A DNA stretch of 50,682 nucleotides from Actinomycetes bacterium. GTDB taxonomy: Bacteria; Actinomycetota; Acidimicrobiia; Acidimicrobiales; Microtrichaceae. The notes beneath the pieces were generated by a model. That model saw nothing but the letters and a program-made list of their open reading frames with translations. It made no database searches and was not told where the DNA came from. The stretch spans positions 1 through 50,682 of the forward strand of contig JAEYSR010000075.1 in the NCBI GenBank assembly GCA_023434535.1, in the 5' to 3' direction. Positions 14,352 through 21,021 of this stretch are shown in pieces. The position numbers and the translations under genes are program-made. Position 1 is the first letter of the stretch; every line of letters begins with the position of its first letter.

Positions 14352-15302
14352 ATGGGCGCCCGACTGGCCCTGGCCTTCTCCGCCGGCATGGTCGCGACGG
14401 TGAACCCGTGCGGGTTCGCGCTGCTCCCCGCCTACCTCTCCTACTTCCTCGGCCTCGACCCGTCGGGCGACCCCGACACGGACCCGTCGGCCACCGGCGC
14501 CCGCCGCTCGAGTCCGGTCCTGCGCGCCCTCGTGGTGTCCGCGGCGGTCACCGCCGGGTTCCTGGTGGTGTTCGGGATCATGGGGCTGGTCTGGTCGTCG
14601 GTGAGCTCGGTCATCGGGCAGCGGCTCCCCTGGTTCACCCTGGCCATCGGCATCGGCCTCGTGGTCCTCGGCATCGCGGTCCTCCGCGGGTTCGAGCCCA
14701 CCATCCGGCTGCCGCACATGGACCTGAACCGCAGCGGGCGGGAGCTCGTCACGATGTTCCTCTACGGGATCTCCTACGCCGTGGCGTCGTTGAGCTGCAC
14801 GATCCCGGTGTTCATCTCGCTCGTGTCGGTCACCCTCGACGGCAGCTTCGGCCAGAGCCTCGGCGCCTTCGTCGCCTACGGGCTCGGCATGGGGATGACC
14901 CTCGGGATCCTGACCATCGCCGTGGCCCTCGCCCGCACCGGCGTCGTCAGCTCGTTCCGCCGCCTCCTCCCGCACATGCAGACGATCTCGGGCGCCCTGC
15001 TCGTCCTCGCCGGGCTGTTCGTCGGCTACTACGCCTGGATCGAGCTGCAGGAGCTCGGTTCGGGTGGGTCGTCGCCCGTCGTGGACTGGACCCGTGACGT
15101 GCAGAGCCGGCTCCAGAACTGGGTCGAGGGGATCGGCGGCGGCCGACTGGCCCTCGGGGCCGCCGTGATCATCGGCGCCGCGGTCGCGATCGCGCTCGTC
15201 CGCCGGTCCGAGGCCCCTGCGTCGGACGGCTCCGCCGACAAGGACCGTGCCGCCGACCGGGACCCGGATGCCGACAGGGACGCTGCGGCCGACCACGCGT
15301 AG
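14352..15302 (+). CDS. ccdA: CcdA-family thiol-disulfide transporter
   Basis: A 316-residue membrane protein of the CcdA/DsbD-beta family that carries electrons from cytoplasmic thioredoxin across the membrane. Six helices can be drawn. The paired redox cysteines lie in V-N-P-C-G-F-A-L-L-P at Cys20 and in S-L-S-C-T-I-P-V-F in the fourth helix. After the core there is an extra hydrophobic segment (about 275-290) and an Asp/Ala-rich tail, longer than typical CcdA of about 240 residues. It lies 33 bases after the TlpA-like gene, and together they form a complete extracytoplasmic reductase pair (system II cytochrome c biogenesis). The tail's TAG stop is part of the next gene's -10 box. Confidence 0.88.
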   Translation: MGARLALAFSAGMVATVNPCGFALLPAYLSYFLGLDPSGDPDTDPSATGARRSSPVLRALVVSAAVTAGFLVVFGIMGLVWSSVSSVIGQRLPWFTLAIGIGLVVLGIAVLRGFEPTIRLPHMDLNRSGRELVTMFLYGISYAVASLSCTIPVFISLVSVTLDGSFGQSLGAFVAYGLGMGMTLGILTIAVALARTGVVSSFRRLLPHMQTISGALLVLAGLFVGYYAWIELQELGSGGSSPVVDWTRDVQSRLQNWVEGIGGGRLALGAAVIIGAAVAIALVRRSEAPASDGSADKDRAADRDPDADRDAAADHA

Positions 15303-15305
15303 TCT
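15300..15305 (+). promoter_or_regulatory. -10 box TAGTCT of LCIB-like gene
   Basis: TAGTCT, seven bases, then GTG at 15313. The TAG is the ccdA stop codon. Leaderless pattern. Confidence 0.45.
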
Positions 15306-15312
15306 GCTCGCC

Positions 15313-16026
15313 GTGCTGCAGCGACTCCGGACCACCTTCCCCGACGCCGTGCCCGTGGGCACCTACCTGGACCGGGTGGCGACGGCTCTCGACCCGTTCG
15401 ACTTCCGTCCCGACGCCACCTTCGCCGCGGTCTCGATCTGCCGCGACGAGATGACCCAGCACCTCATCGAGCAGGTGGCCGAGCGCTGGCACCGGCCGTT
15501 CTCGCTGGGCGGGCTCGGAGCCATGCCGTCGCTCGGTCGCACCGGTTGGCGGGCCTGCCTGTCCCACGTCCCCGACACCGACGGCCGTGGCCACATGCTC
15601 GTGTTCGGGATGCCGCACGTCGGCATCGACCGCGACGGCAACGTCGGCCAGAGCCTGCGCCGCCACCAGGGCCACCCCACCGCCACGTGCGGCGCCATGG
15701 TGTCGCTTCTCGAGATGGTCCGCAGCGGCCAGGCCGACTCGCTGCCTCCTGGCCTCGACGACCACGAGGCCCAGCGGCTGCTCCGATTCGTCCAGGACGA
15801 GACCGGGGCGGTGCCGATGGAGCTGGTCGAGCTGACCCACCGCGCCGCTCTCGCCGTGGAGCAGGAGATGTGGGCGGAGCTCGACGCCCTCGAGGCCTGG
15901 CGGGACATGGACGTCGCCGTGTTCGGCGGGGTCCAGATCCACGTGCCGGAGCGCTCGGACCACATCTGGTCGACCGGCGCGTCGATCAAGGGCGCCGACG
16001 GCGTGCGCGTCCCCCTGGAGCTCTGA
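15313..16026 (+). CDS. LCIB-family (theta-type) carbonic anhydrase homologue
   Basis: A 237-residue protein resembling the LCIB/C family of beta-carbonic-anhydrase-fold proteins first known from algal CO2-concentrating mechanisms. Expected zinc ligands are visible in the family order: Cys43 in SICRDE, His102 in G-M-P-H-V-G-I-D-x-D-G, and Cys126 in TATCGAM. Asp45, two residues after Cys43, fits the catalytic C-x-D pattern. The spacing and the SHVPDTDGRGHMLVFG stretch before His102 also match. No signal peptide, so cytosolic. It probably interconverts CO2 and bicarbonate, though some LCIB proteins are inactive. GTG at 15313 is chosen because TAGTCT lies seven bases before it. Assigned from memory of the motifs. 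Confidence 0.72.
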   Translation: MLQRLRTTFPDAVPVGTYLDRVATALDPFDFRPDATFAAVSICRDEMTQHLIEQVAERWHRPFSLGGLGAMPSLGRTGWRACLSHVPDTDGRGHMLVFGMPHVGIDRDGNVGQSLRRHQGHPTATCGAMVSLLEMVRSGQADSLPPGLDDHEAQRLLRFVQDETGAVPMELVELTHRAALAVEQEMWAELDALEAWRDMDVAVFGGVQIHVPERSDHIWSTGASIKGADGVRVPLEL

Positions 16027-16121
16027 CACGACGACTGCTCGCTCCGCGATGCGCTCACCGGTTCAGGACGCCGGGTGGGCTCGGCCCCGAACGCATCGCA
16101 GGAGCTGGGGGACGACGTCGG

Positions 16122-16775
16122 TCAGGGCGAGAGACGATCGCGGACCCATCCGGTGCCGCTGGGTCCCCTGCGGTAGCGGATGCGGTCGTGGAGTCGGCTG
16201 GGTCGACCCTGCCAGAACTCGAACACCTCGGGCGTGACCAGGTAGCCGCCCCAGTTCGGCGGCCTCGGCACGTCGCCGTCGCCGAAGCGGAGCGCGGCGG
16301 CAGCGACCCGCTCCTCGAGCTCGGCGCGGTCCGCGATCACGCTCGACTGCGCGCTGGCCCACGCCCCGATCCGGCTGTCGCGCGGCCGGGTGGCGAAGTA
16401 CTCGTCGCTCACCTCGTCGGGCGCGACCGCGGCCATGCCGTCGATGCGGACCTGGCGGTGGATCCCGAGCCAGCTGAACAGCAGCCCGACGTGCGGCTCG
16501 GCCGCCATCTCGAGGCCCTTCCGGCTGTCGCGGTTGGTGAAGAACTGGAGGTGGCCGTCGGCGTCGACACCCCGCAGCAGGACGTTGCGCACGGTCGGTC
16601 GGCCGTCGGCCACCGTGGCGAGCGCCATCGAGTTGAACTCGGGCTCGCCGGCCGAGCTCGCCTCGTCCAACCAGCGGTCGAGGAGGACGTACGGGTCGTC
16701 GGGCGCGTCCGCCTCGACGAGCGTCCCCCAGTCGTAGTCGGTCCGATGCTCCAGCCCAGGGCGTTCGCTCACCAT
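16122..16775 (-). CDS. pdxH: Pyridoxamine 5'-phosphate oxidase
   Basis: A 217-residue FMN enzyme that oxidises pyridoxine or pyridoxamine 5'-phosphate to PLP in the cytosol. Recognisable blocks: NSMALATVADGRPTVRNVLL, FFTNRDSRKGLEM, VRIDGMAAVAPDE, SDEYFATRPRDSRIGAWAS, and the C-terminal substrate-binding PPNWGGYLVTPEVFEFWQG with RLHDR. Length is normal. Its ATG shares an A with the stop of the upstream CLC gene (TGATG), so it is co-transcribed with the fluoride antiporter and would also fall under the fluoride riboswitch. This coupling of PLP synthesis to fluoride resistance is unexpected. Confidence 0.93.
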   Translation of the reverse strand: MVSERPGLEHRTDYDWGTLVEADAPDDPYVLLDRWLDEASSAGEPEFNSMALATVADGRPTVRNVLLRGVDADGHLQFFTNRDSRKGLEMAAEPHVGLLFSWLGIHRQVRIDGMAAVAPDEVSDEYFATRPRDSRIGAWASAQSSVIADRAELEERVAAAALRFGDGDVPRPPNWGGYLVTPEVFEFWQGRPSRLHDRIRYRRGPSGTGWVRDRLSP

Positions 16776-18076
16776 CACCACCGAGCGTATCGGTGGGGCA
16801 CCTTCGGGCCGGCCGAGCGCTGCGTCCGGTAGATGCCCTGGTGGGCGCTGAACACGTAGCTCATGACGCACGCCACCGCGAAGTACGGGACGGCGCCGGC
16901 GCCGAACAGCTCGACGCCCATGATCGTGCAGGCCAGCGGTGTGTTGGACGCTCCGGCGAAGACGGCCACGAACCCGAGGGCCGCCAGCAGCTCCGGCGGG
17001 ACCCCGAGGGGCACGGCGAGGGTGGCCCCGAGCGTCGCCCCCATCACGAACAGCGGCGTGACCTCGCCACCGACGAAGCCGGACCCGAGGGTGACGGCGG
17101 TGAAGACCAGCTTCAGCGCGAACGCCCACGTCGGCACGTCGCCGCCGAAGAGGCTGAGCTCGACCAGGCCCTCCGACAGCCCGTTGTAGAGCCGGTTGCC
17201 GACCGCGTAGGTGAGGCCGATCACCAGCACGCCGCCGATCAGCGGGCGGGCGGGCGGCCACGGCACCCAGCGGGCGAACGAGCGCCGCACCCAGTGGTCG
17301 CCCATCACGAACGCCAGGCTCATCAGCCCGAAGCAGATCCCCGCGACGGCCACCTTGAGCAGCAGCCCGACCGACAGCTCCACGTCCCCGAGGTGCGGCG
17401 TCACCGTGTGGCCGACCCCGAGTCCCCGGACGACCAGGTCGCCGGTGACCGACGCCGTCAGGCACGGCACCAGCGCCTCGTACCGGAGCCGACCCACCGA
17501 CTGGACCTCCAGCGCGAACACGGCACCGGCGAGCGGCACGCCGAAGACGGCGCCGAACCCGCCGGCGATCGCGGTGATCAGCATGACCCGGCGGTCGTCG
17601 GGCCCCAGCCGCAGCACCCGCGACGCGGCGTCGGTCAGGCTCCCGCTCATCTGGATGGCGGTGCCTTCGCGCCCGGCCGATCCGCCGAACAGGTGCGTGG
17701 CGATGGTGCCGATCAGGACCATCGGTGCCATCCGGCGCGGCACCCACTCGGTGGGGTCGTGGATCTCGTCGATGATCAGGTTGTTGCCCTCGACGGAGCG
17801 TCCGCCGCCGTAGTGGTAGGCCAGCCCGATCCCGAGTCCCGCGATCGGGAGGAACCACAGCAGTGCGCCGTGGGTGTCGAACTGCTCGGTCGCCCACCTC
17901 AGCGACCAGAGGAAGAACGCACCGGCCGCGCCGGCGAGCACGCCCACGAGGAGCCCGAGGGCGATCCATCGCAGGAGATCGACGACGACCGGGACCTGAC
18001 GTCGGAGCCGTGCGAGCACGGCCGACTCGTCGGCCGACTCCGGGTCCGGGAGCTCGGCGCGGCTCGGTTCGGTCAT
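16775..18076 (-). CDS. CLC-F type fluoride/proton antiporter
   Basis: A 433-residue CLC-family membrane transporter. Instead of the chloride-type GSGIP filter it has E-G-N-N-L-I at 96-101. The gating region reads G-R-E-G-T-A-I-Q (135-142) with gating glutamate 137, as in the fluoride-specific CLC-F clade. The third conserved segment is GSGFVGGEVTPLFVMG, with a late ASNTPLACTIMG. It would export cytosolic F- in exchange for H+. GGAGGT lies just before the ATG at 18076. The fluoride riboswitch directly upstream strongly supports a fluoride rather than a chloride role. The gene ends in a TGATG overlap with pdxH. Confidence 0.88.
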   Translation of the reverse strand: MTEPSRAELPDPESADESAVLARLRRQVPVVVDLLRWIALGLLVGVLAGAAGAFFLWSLRWATEQFDTHGALLWFLPIAGLGIGLAYHYGGGRSVEGNNLIIDEIHDPTEWVPRRMAPMVLIGTIATHLFGGSAGREGTAIQMSGSLTDAASRVLRLGPDDRRVMLITAIAGGFGAVFGVPLAGAVFALEVQSVGRLRYEALVPCLTASVTGDLVVRGLGVGHTVTPHLGDVELSVGLLLKVAVAGICFGLMSLAFVMGDHWVRRSFARWVPWPPARPLIGGVLVIGLTYAVGNRLYNGLSEGLVELSLFGGDVPTWAFALKLVFTAVTLGSGFVGGEVTPLFVMGATLGATLAVPLGVPPELLAALGFVAVFAGASNTPLACTIMGVELFGAGAVPYFAVACVMSYVFSAHQGIYRTQRSAGPKVPHRYARW

Positions 18077-18126
18077 GTCACCTCCATCGACGTGGTGGTG
18101 AGCACCCGACCGGTTCCGGGGCAGCA

Positions 18127-18160
18127 CCTACCGCCCGGACGCCGAGCGCCCATCGGTAGG
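18127..18160 (-). promoter_or_regulatory. Predicted expression platform of fluoride riboswitch
   Basis: CCTACCG (18160-18154), whose first bases belong to the aptamer's 3' end, can pair perfectly over seven bases with CGGTAGG (18133-18127). Forming this helix would unfold the aptamer, so it is a candidate ligand-dependent switch. Whether it acts on transcription or translation is not clear; no U-tract is visible. Confidence 0.45.
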
Positions 18161-18205
18161 AGCCATCAGCCGGCGGACCGGCGGTCGAAGGCGAGCTCCA
18201 TCGCC
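18155..18205 (-). promoter_or_regulatory. Fluoride (crcB) riboswitch aptamer
   Basis: Read on the minus strand, the element starts GGCGATGGAGCTCGCC and ends GGCTGATGGCTCCTACC, matching the crcB motif. The three expected helices are present: GGAGC/GCTCC, the pseudoknot GGCGA/TCGCC, and the hairpin GCCGG-TCCG-CCGGC. The conserved CTGATGG and the final CTAC are in place. It lies between serS and the CLC-F gene, 78 bases before the CLC-F start. Fluoride with Mg2+ would stabilise it and switch on the transporter. Confidence 0.88.
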
Positions 18206-18215
18206 TGTTCCGCCG

Positions 18216-18221
18216 AGGATA
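18216..18221 (-). promoter_or_regulatory. -10 box TATCCT before the riboswitch
   Basis: TATCCT on the minus strand, ending ten bases before the first aptamer base, so transcription would start almost exactly at the riboswitch. No clear -35. Confidence 0.45.
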
Positions 18222-18251
18222 CACCGCCGTCCGGACCGGCCGGCGGGAGCG

Positions 18252-19532
18252 TCAGCCGATCGTGGTGAGGCCGCGCATGTAGGGGCGCAGGAGCTCGGGG
18301 ACCTCGATGGTCCCGTCGGGCCGCCGGTAGGTCTCGACGATCGCCGCCCAGACGCGGGGCACCGCGAGCGCGGAGCCGTTCAGAGTGTTGAGGATCTCGG
18401 TCCCCTTGCCCTCGGCCGGTCGGTACCTCAGGTTGGCCCTCCGGGCCTGGTAGTCCCCGAACCAGCTCACCGAGCTGACCTCCAGCCACCTCTCCGCTCC
18501 GGGCGCGTACACCTCGATGTCGAAGGTGCGTCGCGCAGAGGCTCCGAGATCACCGGCGCACAGGTCCAGGATCCGGTAGGACAGCCCGAGGTCGCGGATG
18601 GTGCCCTCGGCCCGCGCCAGGATCTCGGCGTGCAGGTCGGCCGCCTGGTCGGGGGTCGAGTAGGCCAGGATCTCGACCTTGTCGAACTCGTGGACGCGCA
18701 GCAGGCCGCGCGTGTCCTTGCCGGCCGAGCCGGCTTCGCGCCGGAAGCAGCTGGTGTGGGCGCAGAACCGTCGGGGGAGCTCCGACTCGTCCACGATCTC
18801 GTCGCGCGCGAGGGAGGTGAGCGGCACCTCGGCCGTGGGGATCGCCCACAGGTCGTCGCGCTCGAGGTGGTAGGCCTCCTCCTCGAACTTGGGCAGGTGC
18901 CCGGTGGCGATCATCGTGTCGGTGCGCACCAGCGTCGGCGGCCGGAGCTCCTCGTACAGGTCCACGTTGCGGTCGAGCGCGAGCTGGCAGAGGGCCCGCA
19001 CGAGAGCCGCTCCGGCCCCCCGGTACATCACGAACATCGAGCCCGACATCTTGACGGCGCGCTCGACGTCGAGGATGCCGAGCTGCTCGCCGATCTCCCA
19101 GTGGGGCACACGCTGGTGCGGCTCGTAGGCGTCCTCGTCGAACTGCTCGACGCGCACCACCACGTTGTCGGCCTCACCGACGCCGTCGGGTGCGTCGGGC
19201 GACGGGATGTTCGGGATGCGCAGCAGCTTCTCGCGCAGCTCCGCCGCCATCTCGTCCGCCCCGACGTCGAGCGCCTTCTCCTCGGCGCCGAGGATCCGGC
19301 TCTGCTCCTGGAGCTCTGTGGCCTCGTCCTGGCGCTGCTCGCGGAACAGCTTGCCGACCTCGTTCGACAGCGTCCGGATCTCGGCCCGGAGCCCGTCGCG
19401 CCGGGCCGTCAGGTTGCGCAGCTCGGCGTCGAGGCGGACGACCTCGTCGACCGCCTCCGGGCCCTCCCCGCGCCGGGACAGGCCGGTCCGGACCGCGTCG
19501 GGATCGGTGCGGAAGAGACGAACGTCGAGCAT
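18252..19532 (-). CDS. serS: Seryl-tRNA synthetase
   Basis: A 426-residue class II synthetase charging tRNA-Ser. The N-terminal 110 residues form the long antiparallel coiled coil that grips the tRNA variable arm (Arg/Glu-rich, DAELRNLTARRDGLRAEIR). The catalytic domain has motif 2 (SCFRREAGSAGKDTRGLLRVHEFDK) in abbreviated view as CFRREAGS and RVHEF. Motif 3 is near LNGSALAVPR. The C-terminus is normal. TACCGT sits seven bases before the ATG at 19532, suggesting a leaderless mRNA. Transcription heads toward the fluoride riboswitch, 46 bases after the stop. Confidence 0.96.
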   Translation of the reverse strand: MLDVRLFRTDPDAVRTGLSRRGEGPEAVDEVVRLDAELRNLTARRDGLRAEIRTLSNEVGKLFREQRQDEATELQEQSRILGAEEKALDVGADEMAAELREKLLRIPNIPSPDAPDGVGEADNVVVRVEQFDEDAYEPHQRVPHWEIGEQLGILDVERAVKMSGSMFVMYRGAGAALVRALCQLALDRNVDLYEELRPPTLVRTDTMIATGHLPKFEEEAYHLERDDLWAIPTAEVPLTSLARDEIVDESELPRRFCAHTSCFRREAGSAGKDTRGLLRVHEFDKVEILAYSTPDQAADLHAEILARAEGTIRDLGLSYRILDLCAGDLGASARRTFDIEVYAPGAERWLEVSSVSWFGDYQARRANLRYRPAEGKGTEILNTLNGSALAVPRVWAAIVETYRRPDGTIEVPELLRPYMRGLTTIG

Positions 19533-19539
19533 GACCGGA

Positions 19540-19545
19540 ACGGTA
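19540..19545 (-). promoter_or_regulatory. -10 box TACCGT of serS
   Basis: Minus-strand TACCGT, seven bases, ATG at 19532. Leaderless pattern; no conserved -35. Confidence 0.45.
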
Positions 19546-19595
19546 GCGGCGGCCGGGGCAGTGGCCCGAACCCGATACCGGCCGACGGCGCGGCC

Positions 19596-20072
19596 TCAGG
19601 CGGTGCCGTCGTAGGCCGCCTGGAGGGCGGCCAGGTCCAGCTTCACCATTCCGAGCATCGCCGCCGTCGCCCGCTCCGCCGCCTCGGGATCGCCCTTCAG
19701 CATCTGCTCCCAGCCCTTCGGCACGACCTGCCACGACAGGCCGAAGCGGTCCTTGAGCCACCCGCACTGGGACTCGACTCCGCCGTCGGCCAGGAGGGCG
19801 TCCCAGTAGCGGTCGACCTCGGCCTGGTCCTCGCACTCGATGAGGAAGGACACCGCCTCGTCGAAAGTGAACTGGGGTCCGCCGTTGATCGCGGAGAACG
19901 GCTGGCCGTCGATCTCGAAGTCGATCACCATCGGCTCGCCGGTCGGGCCCGGAGCCGCCTCGGTGTAGAGCGCGACGTTCGTGATCCGCGAGTCGGGGAA
20001 CACCGACAGGTAGAAGTCGACGGCCTGCTGGGCGTTCATGTCGAACCAGAGGTTCGGGACGATCCTGGGCAT
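19596..20072 (-). CDS. PhnB-like VOC superfamily protein
   Basis: A 158-residue protein of the PhnB/3-demethylubiquinone methyltransferase-like branch of the glyoxalase/VOC fold. The start PNLWFDMNAQQAVDFYLSVFPDS and the later GGPQFTFDEAVSFLIEC and CGWLKDRFGLSWQVVP are typical of the family. These proteins are widespread, often annotated as methyltransferases without evidence, and their substrates are unknown. ATG at 20072 follows GGAGGA at a suitable distance. It stands alone between serS and the fasciclin gene. Confidence 0.85.
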   Translation of the reverse strand: MPRIVPNLWFDMNAQQAVDFYLSVFPDSRITNVALYTEAAPGPTGEPMVIDFEIDGQPFSAINGGPQFTFDEAVSFLIECEDQAEVDRYWDALLADGGVESQCGWLKDRFGLSWQVVPKGWEQMLKGDPEAAERATAAMLGMVKLDLAALQAAYDGTA

Positions 20073-20212
20073 GGTGGTCCTCCTCGTCGTGGCGGCGGCC
20101 ATCTCGTCGTGACGGTCGCCGCGGGCCTGCGATCCGGCGACGGGTCCGACCGCCACCGTGTCACCATCCGACGGGCCGGTCCCCGGGAACTCATCGGCGG
20201 CCGGGCGCGACG

Positions 20213-20243
20213 AGGGTCCGGGAGGGGGCGCCTCCCGGACCCT
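20213..20243 (-). terminator. Terminator after the fasciclin gene
   Basis: Perfect 13-bp stem AGGGTCCGGGAGG / CCTCCCGGACCCT with a five-base loop, 24 bases beyond the stop of the minus-strand fasciclin lipoprotein gene. No U-tract. Confidence 0.65.
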
Positions 20244-20267
20244 GTGCCGACTCCTGACAGGGGTGGG

Positions 20268-20957
20268 TCAGGCGGGGGGCATCAGCACGCTGTCGATGAT
20301 GTGGACGGTCGCGTTGGCCGTGGGCACGTCGATGCAGACGCCCATGGCCTCGCCGTTCACCTTCACGGTGTCGCCGTCCTTGGTGAAGGTCAGCTCCTTG
20401 CCCTCGACCGTCTTGGCCGAGCCCTTCTCCTCGAGCTGCGTCGAGCTGAGCTTCTCACCGGCGATCACGTGGTACGTGAGGATGTCGGTGAGCTGGGCCT
20501 TGTCGGCGAGCACGGCGTTGAGGGTGTCGGCGGGGATCTTCTCGAAGGCGGCGTTCGCCGGGGCGAAGATCGTGAACGGTCCGGGACCGTTGAGGGTGTC
20601 GACCAGGTCGGCGGCGGTCACCGCCGACACCAACGTCGACAGGGCCGGGTTGTTCGACGCCGCGGTGGCAGCCGGATCCTGGGCCATGCCGCTGAAGCTG
20701 CCGGCGCCGGAGGCGGGCACCGACGAGCAGGCCGGACCCGACGGCTCGAGCGCCATCTCGCCGGCGCTGCCGGAGTCACCCGACATCGAGTCGGTCGTGG
20801 ACGATCCGGCCATGGCCGTGGTCGTCGTCTCGTCCTTCTTGGACGAGTCGTCGTCGCTGCTGCACGCCGCAGCCGTGAGGCCGAGGACGGCCACGACACC
20901 GATCGCGGCGCCGACGAGACGTCGGCGGGGTGACCGGGTTGCGCTTGCGTTGCTCAT
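20268..20957 (-). CDS. Fasciclin-domain lipoprotein
   Basis: A 229-residue secreted lipoprotein. The lipobox L-T-A-A-A-C puts the lipidated cysteine at residue 32. A Ser/Asp/Thr-rich linker follows, then one fasciclin (FAS1) domain from about 95: NPALSTLVSAVTAADLVDTL, GPFTIFAPANAAFEKIP, LTDILTYHVIAGEKLS and the C-terminal ATVHIIDSVLMPP. FAS1 domains are adhesive or matrix proteins; mycobacterial MPT70 and MPT83 are the best-known actinobacterial members and belong to the SigK regulon. Here the gene lies 64 bases after a molybdopterin oxidoreductase that has a SigK-type promoter, so it is probably in the same transcript. Confidence 0.92.
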   Translation of the reverse strand: MSNASATRSPRRRLVGAAIGVVAVLGLTAAACSSDDDSSKKDETTTTAMAGSSTTDSMSGDSGSAGEMALEPSGPACSSVPASGAGSFSGMAQDPAATAASNNPALSTLVSAVTAADLVDTLNGPGPFTIFAPANAAFEKIPADTLNAVLADKAQLTDILTYHVIAGEKLSSTQLEEKGSAKTVEGKELTFTKDGDTVKVNGEAMGVCIDVPTANATVHIIDSVLMPPA

Positions 20958-21021
20958 CTGGTTGCTCCTCTGGTGGTTGGGTCTGTCTGTCCGGTCCGGT
21001 TCCGGTCGCTCCGTCGACCTG

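Noticed and set aside
16046..16099. An 8-bp inverted repeat (GCGATGCG / CGCATCGC) between the LCIB-like gene and pdxH as a terminator
   Set aside because: The loop would be 38 bases and the stem short; not convincing as an intrinsic terminator.
16775..18076. Annotating the CLC protein as a chloride channel
   Set aside because: The GNNLI/GREGT signature and the fluoride riboswitch upstream point to the fluoride-specific clade.
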